DNA from: CAZAQS01 sp964486825
GTDB lineage: Bacteria; Chloroflexota; Anaerolineae; Anaerolineales; UBA4823
Assembly: GCA_964486825.1 (NCBI GenBank)
Contig: CAZAQS010000054.1
Location: 1-22,247, forward strand
DNA: 22,247 nt
Reading direction: 5' to 3'
Part shown: in pieces, positions 8,524 through 16,594 of the stretch
Layout: the number at the start of each line of letters is the position of its first letter
How positions within the stretch are numbered: the first letter of the stretch is position 1
The notes under the pieces: model-generated
Told to the model about the DNA's origin: nothing
The model's input: the letters and a program-made list of their open reading frames with translations, nothing else
Databases searched by the model: none
Made by a program: the position numbers and the translations under genes

Positions 8524-9753
8524 CTATTCGCCTTGTGGAGATTGAATCAATTCTGCTGCCAGGCGGGCCAGCGCCTGGGTTTCGCCAGGCTCTGCGTGGC
8601 TGGCGCGCCAGTATAAATCCAACAGCTCCAGGGGCGTAAAGCTGCCGACGGCCTGGTCTTGAGGCAGGCGGATGCGGTTTTCGAGCTGGGGTCGCTTGAC
8701 CAAGTGGAATTCGAAGCACGGGCTCATATAAAGGCGCAGGGCATTCTCATCCAGGAGGGCTTCCCAATCGCGCGGGTACTCTACCACCAGGCGCACGATG
8801 GCGCCTTCCAGCTTTTCGGGCAAAGGCAAGGCCGATTGCAGCTGCCTGGTCACATCCTCGGGGTTTTCCAAGCGCAGGTAGCGATCGACATAGGGGCGCA
8901 CACCTTCCAGTTTGCGCCATTCGATATCCGTCCGCCCGCGTTCGACTCGAGCGACAACGAAGAACTTATCATCAGCCGCTTCACCGAAGTCTACACGCTC
9001 GATGGAACCCGGATAAATCACCGGGGGATGGGCGCCCTCGTTCAGGTTCTGCGGTTTGTGGATATGCCCCATGGCTACGTAATCCAGGAGCGGGTCGCAT
9101 AGCAAGGAGCGCGGCAGCACCAGGTCCTGGCCTAGCATCACGCTGCGCTCACCGCCATACTTCGCACCCTGGATGGAGGCGTGGGCGGTCAGGACGGTCG
9201 GCAGGGTGGGGTCGGCTTTCTCAAACCATACCCGGACCAGGTCGTTGATCCGCTCGGCCAACTGCTCGTATAGGGAAGCCGGGTCGCCGCCGCTCATATT
9301 ATAGAAGGCCATCAGGCCGGAGCGGCTGATCCAAGGCAAGGCCATTACCTGCAAGGGCAACCCAAACAGCTCGTCCGGGCCCAGGAAGGCTGGCCGGTCG
9401 ATAACGCGCACTTTGGGTACTTCAAGGGTGGTGAACTCTTCGATGGCATTCGCACGACCGAGGGCCGGAGAAAGGTCGTGGTTTCCAACCAGTAGCAGGG
9501 TCGGGATGCCGGCATGGGATAGGCGCATCACCCGCCGCCCCCATTCGCGCTGGAAGGTAGGTGCCGGACTGCGGTCTTTATAGGCGTCGCCGGCAAACAG
9601 GACCAGGTCGACCTTTTCAGCGATGGCTGCGTCCACGATGGTATCCAGAGATTTGAGGAAATCGAGCACGCGCAACGGCAGGCCAGATTGTGGGTCGTGG
9701 CGGCCGTAATTGGCCATATCGATATGGGCGTCTGCGAAATGGAGGATTCTCAT
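8524..9753 (-). CDS. sbcD: Exonuclease subunit SbcD (Mre11-type metallophosphoesterase)
   Basis: The nuclease subunit of SbcCD, a manganese-dependent cytoplasmic phosphoesterase that works with the SbcC ATPase on DNA ends and hairpins. The 409-residue protein carries every phosphoesterase motif in order: Asp8-x-His10 (FADAH), GD at 55-56 (LFAGDAYKDRS), GNHD (90-93), His191 (LTAHAS), and GHIH (229-232). A C-terminal capping region ends near LARLAAELIQSPQGE. I chose the ATG at 9753, not an upstream in-frame start at 9810, because MRILHFADAHID is the exact family N-terminus. That ATG also overlaps the preceding stop as ATGA, which suggests coupled translation. It is the last gene of the ftsK to sbcD run. 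Its partner sbcC is at 1351-3921, separated by the protease and lipoprotein genes. Confidence 0.94.
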   Translation of the reverse strand: MRILHFADAHIDMANYGRHDPQSGLPLRVLDFLKSLDTIVDAAIAEKVDLVLFAGDAYKDRSPAPTFQREWGRRVMRLSHAGIPTLLLVGNHDLSPALGRANAIEEFTTLEVPKVRVIDRPAFLGPDELFGLPLQVMALPWISRSGLMAFYNMSGGDPASLYEQLAERINDLVRVWFEKADPTLPTVLTAHASIQGAKYGGERSVMLGQDLVLPRSLLCDPLLDYVAMGHIHKPQNLNEGAHPPVIYPGSIERVDFGEAADDKFFVVARVERGRTDIEWRKLEGVRPYVDRYLRLENPEDVTRQLQSALPLPEKLEGAIVRLVVEYPRDWEALLDENALRLYMSPCFEFHLVKRPQLENRIRLPQDQAVGSFTPLELLDLYWRASHAEPGETQALARLAAELIQSPQGE

Positions 9754-11057
9754 GAGTTGGCCCCTAATAGCTCGAGCTGGTACAGGGTCGGTCCAAAACC
9801 CGGGTGCCACAACAGGCTGGTATTGTAATCTTCGATTGCGCCGGCGCTGTCACCCAGGGCAGAACGGGCCATGGCGCGCCAGTAAAAGGACTCTTCGATG
9901 GCAGGCTCACTGGCGTTTTCGATGGTCGTGGTGGCCAGGGTAATGACATCGTAATAGCGCCCGGTATAGTAATAAGCGAAATATGGCCCGGTCTGGTACC
10001 AGAGCATACGCCAGGGACGCTGCTTCTCGGGAATGGTGGGATACAGCTTGAAGGCTTCGTCATAGGCCGCCGCAGCGCCAGCGAAGTCTTGCAGCTTGAC
10101 CAGGTTGCTGCCCCGGTTGAACCAGGCGAAGTACTGGTCGCGCCCGCTCAATGCGTAGATTTCATCGGAAGCGATTTGTGCCGCCTCCTGGTAACTGGCC
10201 AGCTCATCGGCATGCGTCCCCAGCAGGCCCATTACTTCCTCCTGGCGCTCGAGCGGGTAGATCACGATATAGAGAAAGTTAAAGGCCCGCCAGTTGGCAA
10301 GGATATCGTCGTACGAGATGGGGAAGTCGTGATCCGGCCCGACGAAGGAGTCGTACACCCAGAACTGCTGCCTGGCTTCATCATAGCCGTTTAGCAGGCC
10401 GTAGTGACCCATCCAATCGTCGAAACGGTCGCCCTCGAAACCCTTCTCGACCAGCACCGGGAAGCCGGACGCGATCAGGCGCTTGAGAGTATCCAGGTTC
10501 CCTCCAACCCTCACGACAGCGTTCAAGCTGGTCTGCTCTTCTACAAAAGCTGCCATTTCGTACGGCATGACATTCTTATCGCGCGGGTTTGGCTTCATGA
10601 AAGCAGCCGCTTCATCCTGCCCCCCCATCCACTTCCAGAAGGACAGGGCCATCGAGAGGGTCGCCGGCCCGCAGTTATTCCACTTCTGGTATTCGTGGCG
10701 GATACCTGTAAGCCGGACGCTTTCCGGCAATGGGGTAGGAACAGGGGTGGCTGTAGAGGTAAGTGTAGGGGTTGGAGTAGGCCCTGGATCAGTGGGCAGG
10801 TTGGTGGGTGTTTGGGTAGGTGTAGGCTGCTCGGTCGGGGTGAGTGCTGCCAGCGTAGCCTGGACAAGCAGCTCGACCTGCTCCTGGGGCACGAAGACGG
10901 CCTGTTCGGGTGGGTTGAGAGCGTACTTGATCTCCGAACGCCAGGTATCCACCCGCCAGGCCAGCCGCTCGTTTACCGGGGGCAGGTTATAGGCCAGGGC
11001 GCCTACCAGGAAACACAGGGGGATGAAAAAAACCAGGGCAAAGGCTACTCTTCGCAT
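9750..11057 (-). CDS. Membrane-anchored C39-like cysteine peptidase with TPR repeats, third tandem paralogue
   Basis: Probably an extracytoplasmic papain-fold protein (Peptidase_C39_2 type); its substrate is unknown. The 435-residue product has one N-terminal hydrophobic anchor (about 4-23). Next is a conserved juxtamembrane block, LPPVNERLAWRVD and YALNPPEQAVFVPQ, shared with the next paralogue. A Pro/Thr linker spans about 73-112. The peptidase-like domain has Cys129 (NNCGPA), His219 (MGHYGLLNGYD) and Asp236 (YDSF) in the right order for a catalytic triad. About 110 C-terminal residues form TPR-like helices (YFAWFNRGSNLVKLQDFAGAA and a second pair near the end). It lacks the ABC transporter part of bacteriocin-exporting C39 enzymes. 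Its start shares one base with the preceding stop (TGATG), and its stop overlaps the sbcD start. Confidence 0.82.
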   Translation of the reverse strand: MRRVAFALVFFIPLCFLVGALAYNLPPVNERLAWRVDTWRSEIKYALNPPEQAVFVPQEQVELLVQATLAALTPTEQPTPTQTPTNLPTDPGPTPTPTLTSTATPVPTPLPESVRLTGIRHEYQKWNNCGPATLSMALSFWKWMGGQDEAAAFMKPNPRDKNVMPYEMAAFVEEQTSLNAVVRVGGNLDTLKRLIASGFPVLVEKGFEGDRFDDWMGHYGLLNGYDEARQQFWVYDSFVGPDHDFPISYDDILANWRAFNFLYIVIYPLERQEEVMGLLGTHADELASYQEAAQIASDEIYALSGRDQYFAWFNRGSNLVKLQDFAGAAAAYDEAFKLYPTIPEKQRPWRMLWYQTGPYFAYYYTGRYYDVITLATTTIENASEPAIEESFYWRAMARSALGDSAGAIEDYNTSLLWHPGFGPTLYQLELLGANS

Positions 11058-12427
11058 CAGGGATAAACCACTCCTAAACTCTCCAGCTCTTCCCGGCCAT
11101 AGGCAAAGGTCAGGTTGAGGTCAACAGCGCGTTTGAAATCCTCGATGGCGCCTTCACGGTCGCCGCTGGCCTGTTTTGCCAGCCCTCGCCAGTAAAGCGA
11201 GTCTTCCAGGGGTGGCTTGGCGAAAACACCCAGGGTCGTGTTCGCCAGGTTGATCACGTCCTGGTAGCGGCCGGTGTGGTAATAGGCCTGGTAGGGGCCA
11301 ACCTGGTACCACCCAATCCGCCAGGGACGGTCCTTCTCAGAAATGGACTGGTAAACGACAAAAGCCTGGTCGAAGGCTTCGGCTGCCGGGCCATACTCAC
11401 CCAGGGCCGCCAGGTTGGAACCCTTATTGTACCAGGCGAAGAACAGGTCCCGCCCTGCCAGGGTCTGGGTTTCCTGCGTGGCAATTTGTAAGGCGTGCTC
11501 CAGGTTGTATTGGGAGTCGGCCTGCGGTCCAAGAAGCTCCAGCACTTCAGCCTCTCGCTCGGGCGGGTAGATCAGCAGGTACAGGTAATTGAAATCGCGC
11601 CACCAGCGCTGCTCGGCAGCCTCGTACGGTATGGGATAATCAGCCATGACCAGCGAGTCCTGGGTAATCAGGCGGCCCGAGACGTCATCGTAGCCGCTGA
11701 CCACCACATAGTGGCCCATCCACCAATCATCTGAGGGGTGCAGGCCCTTCTCCAGGATGACCGGGAAGCCGGCTGCCACCAGGCGCTTGAGCAGGTCCAG
11801 GTCACCGCCCACTCGCAGCAAGGCCTTAAAATCGGTTTGGGTCTCGACGAAGGCCAGCATCTCTTCGGGCATGACATTGTAGTCGTCCGGATGGGGACGC
11901 AGGTAGGCGCGCGTATCGCGCTGGTCGCCGCCCCAGCCCCAATACGAAAGCGCCATGGCCAGGTTAGCCGGGCCGCAGTTATTGAAGCTCTGCCACTCAT
12001 GCCGGATGCCACTTAAGCTCACGCTGGCAGGTAGCGGAGTAGGGACGGGCGTAGACGTAGCAGTTACCGATGGGGTGGCCGTGGGAGCGGGCAGGCTCTC
12101 CGTAGGCGTGAGCTCGACCTGGATTGGAACAAAAGTTGGGCTGGGCGTGGGCTCGAGGGCTTGCAGGGTGGCTTCGACGATCCGGACGAGACGCTCCAGA
12201 TCCTGCGTCTGCTGGGGTACGAACAAGGCCTGGTCGGGTGGGTTCAACGCGTAGCGTAGCTGGGTGCGGAAACTATCCACCCGCCAGGACAGGCGTTCGT
12301 GGACGGGCGGCAGGAAGTAAACCGCCGCGCCAGCCAGGCAAAGCAGGGGAACCAACAGTAAGAAGTAGAAAAGTTTTCTGCGCATCTGCGGTCTCGTCTT
12401 CTCAGGTCGATCGCCGGCTGGGGTCAC
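11057..12427 (-). CDS. Membrane-anchored C39-like cysteine peptidase with TPR repeats, second tandem paralogue
   Basis: Same architecture as its two neighbours, so it very likely arose by tandem duplication. The 456-residue product has a hydrophobic anchor at about 18-38, the shared block LPPVHERLSWRVD / YALNPPDQALFVPQ, a Pro/Thr linker (about 92-134), and a C39-like domain. The domain has Cys151 (FNNCGPA), His239 (MGHYVVVSGYDD) and Asp257 (TQDS). C-terminal TPR-like repeats follow (LFFAWYNKGSNLAALGEYGPAAEAF and YWRGLAKQASGDREGAIEDFKRAVDLN). The start is uncertain. GTG at 12427 overlaps the previous stop (GTGA), whereas ATG at 12385 gives MRRKLF, which aligns with the start of the third paralogue; neither has a strong ribosome site close by. 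The product is expected on the outer face of the cytoplasmic membrane. Whether it cleaves peptides or only binds them cannot be told. Confidence 0.82.
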   Translation of the reverse strand: MTPAGDRPEKTRPQMRRKLFYFLLLVPLLCLAGAAVYFLPPVHERLSWRVDSFRTQLRYALNPPDQALFVPQQTQDLERLVRIVEATLQALEPTPSPTFVPIQVELTPTESLPAPTATPSVTATSTPVPTPLPASVSLSGIRHEWQSFNNCGPANLAMALSYWGWGGDQRDTRAYLRPHPDDYNVMPEEMLAFVETQTDFKALLRVGGDLDLLKRLVAAGFPVILEKGLHPSDDWWMGHYVVVSGYDDVSGRLITQDSLVMADYPIPYEAAEQRWWRDFNYLYLLIYPPEREAEVLELLGPQADSQYNLEHALQIATQETQTLAGRDLFFAWYNKGSNLAALGEYGPAAEAFDQAFVVYQSISEKDRPWRIGWYQVGPYQAYYHTGRYQDVINLANTTLGVFAKPPLEDSLYWRGLAKQASGDREGAIEDFKRAVDLNLTFAYGREELESLGVVYP

Positions 12428-13797
12428 TCGCTGCCCAGGCGACGTAACTCCTCCTGCGGAGGGGCGAACAACGGGTTAAGCTCCAGCGCCTTCCTGAAAT
12501 CTAGAATGGCTTCAGCCGTCTGTGCTTGTGCGGCAAAGGCCATCCCACGCCAGTAAAAACTCTCTTCTATAAACGGCCCGCCCGGCTTTTGCGGCTCGTA
12601 AGCCTCTTCGATCGTGCGGGAGGCCAGGCCCTGTAGCTCAGCATAACGAGCCGTGTGATAGTAGGCCGGGTAAGGTCCGGTCTGGTACCATAGCATGCGC
12701 CAGGGACGGCCTTCGAGCGGCAAATCGTTATAGATAGAAAAGGCCTGGTCGAAGGCCTCTGCCGCTGCTGGATAGTGCTCCAGCTCGACCAGGCTGGTGC
12801 CGAGATTATACCAGCCGAAGAACAGGTCTCTCCCAGCCAGGCCAGGAAGCTCATCGCGCGCTAATCCTACTGCCGATAAGCGGTTTTGTTCGATGTCAAG
12901 CTGCTCTCCAAGGATAGAGGCCAATCCAGGCTCCCGCTCTGCCGCGTAGAGCGCCAGGTAGGTGTAGTTAAAGGCGCGCCAGTCCTGAAGCAGCTCCTGG
13001 TACCGGGTAGGGATGGCGGTCGAGGGGCCCAAATAACTATCGTATACATAGAATAACTGGCGAGCATCATCGTACCCGCTGACCACCTGGTAGTGCCCCA
13101 ACCAGACATACGAGTCCAGCCCGCGCTGCACGATCACGGGCAGTCCGGCGGCGATGAAGCGCTTGAGGGTCTCCAGGTCCCCGCCTGCACGCACGAGAGC
13201 CTTGAGGGGTGTGGCTCGTTCGACGTAGTCAGCCAGCTCATGAGGGCCGACGCTTTTATCCTGCGGCTCGGGTTTGAGGGCCTGGGCGATGGCGTCCTGT
13301 AAGTCTCGCTGTCGCCCATCCCGGATAAAGTCTTCCAGGTCCTCCGGCCAACCCCAGTAGGACAGCGCCATGGCCAGGGCAGCCGGGCCACAGTTGTTCA
13401 TATTTTGGTACAGGTGTATGAACCCGCTCAGGCGGGCGCTTTCTGGAGGCGAAGTGGAAGAGGCGGTCGGAGATGGGCTGGGCTGGGGGGTGTCTGTGGG
13501 TACAGGTGATGGCGTCAGGGTGGGCGTTTGGGTAGGGGCAGGTGTGGCGGATGGCTGGGGTGAAGGCGTCTGGCCCGGCCCTGGGAGGGCGATGGCTGTT
13601 TTGGTGAGCGAGGCCAGGCCGGTCTCGACCAGGCGCTCGATCTCGGCCTGCTGCCAGGCGCTCTGCCTGGCTTGAGCTGGATCCGCCCGTTGTAGGCCGC
13701 CTTCACCGGTCCCCAGGTAGGGCAAAGCGCAGGAGGCCAGGACCAGGCTGGCGAGCACTGCGTGCAGCAGTTGAATACCGGTAAAAGAAGCACGCAT
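12424..13797 (-). CDS. C39-like cysteine peptidase lipoprotein with TPR repeats, first tandem paralogue
   Basis: First and most divergent of three tandem paralogues (457 residues). Unlike the other two it begins with a lipoprotein-type signal, LHAVLASLVLASC with the lipobox cysteine at 23, so it is probably lipid-anchored and not held by a transmembrane helix. It also lacks their LPPV-ERL-WRVD juxtamembrane block. A Pro/Thr/Ser linker covers about 72-118. The C39-like domain has Cys136 (NNCGPAA), His235 (LGHYQVVSGYDD) and Asp253 (VYDSY). Between the Cys and His it carries a slightly longer insert (RDGRQRDLQDAIAQ) than the others. TPR-like helices occupy about 320-457 (LFFGWYNLGTSLVELEHYPAAAEAF). 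It starts 38 bases after the ftsK stop without a clear SD site and ends overlapping the next gene by four bases. Confidence 0.82.
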   Translation of the reverse strand: MRASFTGIQLLHAVLASLVLASCALPYLGTGEGGLQRADPAQARQSAWQQAEIERLVETGLASLTKTAIALPGPGQTPSPQPSATPAPTQTPTLTPSPVPTDTPQPSPSPTASSTSPPESARLSGFIHLYQNMNNCGPAALAMALSYWGWPEDLEDFIRDGRQRDLQDAIAQALKPEPQDKSVGPHELADYVERATPLKALVRAGGDLETLKRFIAAGLPVIVQRGLDSYVWLGHYQVVSGYDDARQLFYVYDSYLGPSTAIPTRYQELLQDWRAFNYTYLALYAAEREPGLASILGEQLDIEQNRLSAVGLARDELPGLAGRDLFFGWYNLGTSLVELEHYPAAAEAFDQAFSIYNDLPLEGRPWRMLWYQTGPYPAYYHTARYAELQGLASRTIEEAYEPQKPGGPFIEESFYWRGMAFAAQAQTAEAILDFRKALELNPLFAPPQEELRRLGSE

Positions 13798-13835
13798 GGG
13801 TGAATGTCCGTAACGGGACGGTTAGCTTACCCTTT

Positions 13836-16235
13836 CTAGCCCTCGTCGATGGGTGGGGCGGCCGGACCATAGTCCAACACTTCGAAGCCCTGCCCGCCCG
13901 TCGATTCGGTGCCGATGATGCCCTTATCCTGCATGGTCTCCACCAAACGGGCGGCGCGGGTATAGCCGATCCGCAGCCGGCGCTGGAGCATGGAGATGGA
14001 GGCGCGCCCCTGGCGGCGCACCAGGTCGATCGACTCGTGGAGCAAGGGGTCAGCCTCTTCCTGGGCCTCTTCCCATAAGGGCATTTGCTTGAGCGGCAGG
14101 CTGCCAGGAATGGCGTCCACGATGCCGCCCGCTGCGCTGGATACAGTCTCCGTCCCTGCGAAAGCGCGCCAGTAATCCACCAGGCGCTGGATCTCGGCGT
14201 CGGAGACGTAGGCTCCTTGCAAGCGCATGGGTGCGGGAGCATCCGGCGGTTGGAAGAGCATATCACCGCGCCCGAGCAACCGCTCAGCGCCAAGCTGGTC
14301 CAGGATCACGCGGCTGTCCACGCCCGAGGCGACTGCAAAGGCGATGCGGGCCGGGAAGTTGGCCTTGATCAATCCGGTTACCACATCCACGGAGGGGCGC
14401 TGAGTGGAGATGACCAGGTGGATACCGGTAGCGCGGGCCAGTTGGGCCAGGCGGGTGATGGTGCGCTCCGTCTCATCCGGCGCCAGCATCATGAGGTCGG
14501 CCAGCTCATCGATCATGACTACCAGGTAGGGCAGCTTTGGCTCACCCCGCTCCAGCAGCCGGGCGTTGTAATCCAGGATATTGCGGCTACCGGCCTGGGC
14601 CAGCTTGTGGTAGCGCTGGTCCATCTCGCGCAGCACCCATTGCAAAGCACCGACGACGCGCTCCATCTCGACCACCACCGGCGCCAGCAGGTGCGGGATG
14701 CCGTTATAGCCGGTCAGCTCGACCCGCTTGGGGTCCACCATGACCATGCGCAGGTCATCTGGGGTGTTATTGAGCAGCAGGCTACAGATCAGGGCGTTCA
14801 CACACACTGACTTACCCGAACCGGTCGATCCGGCTATCAGCAGGTGCGGCATGACAGCCAGGTCGGTGGCAACGGCGTTGCCGGCCACATCCTGGCCCAG
14901 TCCGAAGCGTAGAGGGGATTTCAGGCGTTGGAAGGCCTGGCTTTCGATGACATCCCGCAGCGCTACCAGGGCGATGTCATCGTTGGGGACTTCGATGCCC
15001 ACGAACCCCTTGCCGGGTACCGGGGCTTCCACCCGGATGCGCCGGGCTGCCAGCGCCAGCGCCAGGTCATCCGCCAGGGAGGCGATCTTGCCCACCCGCA
15101 CACGGGTGCGTCCCTGGCGACTTTCGATGAAGTCAGGCTCTACCCCGAACTGGGTAATGGTCGGGCCACGGTTGATCTCGACCACATTGACAGGCGCCCC
15201 GAAGGAAGCCAGAGTCTCCTCGACGACGCGCGCTCTCTGCCGGTCCAGCTCATCGTCATAAGCCAGGTCGCTACCCTGGTCCAGGATATCACCCACCGCC
15301 GGCAGGGCCCAAGGCTGTGAACCGCGCTTGAAGGAGGCCGGGAAAGGGGTAACGGCGGCGCCAGCCGGGCGGCCTAAGGACACAGAGGGCTGTGAAGCCT
15401 CCCCTGGAAGCGGCGGCGAATACGGTTGCCCACCCTGGGCAGGCGCGGGCGGTGCAGGCCGGTTGTTACGCAGGTCATCCAGCAGGTCTTGCAGGCGAAC
15501 GAACATAGGCGGTATCCAGCTGAAAAGCCCCGCCACCGAGACGTCCAGGGCTAGCGCCAGGGCGATCAGCAGCCAGGCCACCAGCGCGATGGCTGAGCCA
15601 CCCCACCCCAGGTTAGCGCGCAGCCAATCCATGAAGAACGCCCCGATATACCCGCCGCCACGTGATTCCTCGGCCAGCGCCAAAGCAGCCTGTCGTGTTT
15701 CCGGGAAGTTGAAGAAGTGCAGGACGACCAGCAGGACCGTGTACAGCAAGGCCAGGCCGAGTAAGCGCTCCATCGATAGCAACGGGACGCGTTCAAAATT
15801 GCGCAGCACCAGCCATAACCCGAGCAGGATCAGGCTTACAGGGAACAGCAACGCGCCCTTGCCCATCGCCCTGCCCACGAAATCGAGCATGCTGCCGGTC
15901 GCAGCGCTGTTACTGATGGATAGCAGGCTGAGCAGAGTCAGCAATCCGAAGAGAGCCAGGCCGATTCCCAGGATGTCCAGCTTGCGGTCCAAAGACATAC
16001 CGGTCGAGATGGTGCGTTGCGGGCGATAGGTGTGAGGCTTTGAACTCGGCTTGCGTTGGTTAATGAAGGAGCGCACGCCTTTCAGAGGAGAAGACTTACC
16101 CGCGCTGGCTTTTCTTTTCGGAGAAGGCCGGTACGAAGGCTTACTGGCAGCGCCTTTTCCCGCCTGGCTTTTGGTTTTCGAGGCAGGTGTGCTGCGGGTA
16201 TTTTTCGAGGTGGATTTAGCAGGTTTTCGGGCCAT
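13836..16235 (-). CDS. ftsK: DNA translocase FtsK/SpoIIIE
   Basis: A septal DNA pump that clears chromosome termini during division, anchored in the cytoplasmic membrane. The 799-residue protein has a very basic, Ser/Lys/Pro-rich N-terminus (1-75) and four membrane helices (about 85-106, 128-145, 157-174, 214-236). A short Pro-rich linker spans about 258-300. The translocase motor has Walker A GSTGSGKS (469-476), Walker B LVVMIDE (571-577), and the family stretch VISTQRPSVDVVTGLIKANFP (608-628). The C-terminal winged-helix gamma domain (about 733-790, SISMLQRRLRIGYTRAARLVE) recognises orienting DNA sites. It is shorter than E. coli FtsK (1329 residues) but near SpoIIIE in size. It heads the minus-strand operon with the three C39-TPR genes and sbcD. 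The ATG at 16235 has only a weak AAGG-type ribosome site. Confidence 0.96.
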   Translation of the reverse strand: MARKPAKSTSKNTRSTPASKTKSQAGKGAASKPSYRPSPKRKASAGKSSPLKGVRSFINQRKPSSKPHTYRPQRTISTGMSLDRKLDILGIGLALFGLLTLLSLLSISNSAATGSMLDFVGRAMGKGALLFPVSLILLGLWLVLRNFERVPLLSMERLLGLALLYTVLLVVLHFFNFPETRQAALALAEESRGGGYIGAFFMDWLRANLGWGGSAIALVAWLLIALALALDVSVAGLFSWIPPMFVRLQDLLDDLRNNRPAPPAPAQGGQPYSPPLPGEASQPSVSLGRPAGAAVTPFPASFKRGSQPWALPAVGDILDQGSDLAYDDELDRQRARVVEETLASFGAPVNVVEINRGPTITQFGVEPDFIESRQGRTRVRVGKIASLADDLALALAARRIRVEAPVPGKGFVGIEVPNDDIALVALRDVIESQAFQRLKSPLRFGLGQDVAGNAVATDLAVMPHLLIAGSTGSGKSVCVNALICSLLLNNTPDDLRMVMVDPKRVELTGYNGIPHLLAPVVVEMERVVGALQWVLREMDQRYHKLAQAGSRNILDYNARLLERGEPKLPYLVVMIDELADLMMLAPDETERTITRLAQLARATGIHLVISTQRPSVDVVTGLIKANFPARIAFAVASGVDSRVILDQLGAERLLGRGDMLFQPPDAPAPMRLQGAYVSDAEIQRLVDYWRAFAGTETVSSAAGGIVDAIPGSLPLKQMPLWEEAQEEADPLLHESIDLVRRQGRASISMLQRRLRIGYTRAARLVETMQDKGIIGTESTGGQGFEVLDYGPAAPPIDEG

Positions 16236-16594
16236 CGAGTTATTGGGTTAATTTTACCTTTCAATCGATTTCCTGGTGGAAAGATAAGGGGATATTAACT
16301 TCTGAGGTGGCCAGCCCCCCTCAAAGCCTGGCGTTTAAACAACACCCGTCAAATTCTGATGTTGATCCTGGAAAGGATTATACTAAACACGACTTAACCA
16401 ATCCAATTCCACGCTTTATTATTAAGGATTATCTAATGGCCTAACGAACCCCTCTCCACCCCGCGCCGGCGAGTCAGGCCATTCCGAGAGCGGTTGGCAG
16501 CCTGTAAAATGTTTGAGACTTCACACTGCACGATTCCCTTGCCAGCCGACCCTCTTAGAACTTGGGGTACAATTAGCCGGAAAGGAACCCACCC
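16236..16594. other. Divergent intergenic region between ftsK and rnz
   Basis: A 359-base gap with no supported gene; frames here are short and lack ribosome sites. For ftsK, the candidate promoter at 16377-16406 is listed separately. For rnz, TACAAT at 16568-16573 could be a -10 box. It has no convincing -35 at 16-18 bases (TTGCCA at 16539-16544 is too far), and it would give a very short leader. No tRNA, riboswitch or repeat was recognised. Confidence 0.5.
16377..16406 (-). promoter_or_regulatory. ftsK: Candidate promoter for the ftsK operon
   Basis: On the minus strand a perfect TATAAT (16382-16377) is preceded, across an 18-base spacer, by TTGGAT (16406-16401). The -10 is ideal and the -35 weak. 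It would give a leader of about 135 bases before the ftsK ATG. Confidence 0.4.

Noticed and set aside
14085..14810. Plus-strand frame of 241 codons opposite ftsK
   Set aside because: It lies over the FtsK motor domain, which has unmistakable Walker motifs. No ribosome site and an atypical composition.
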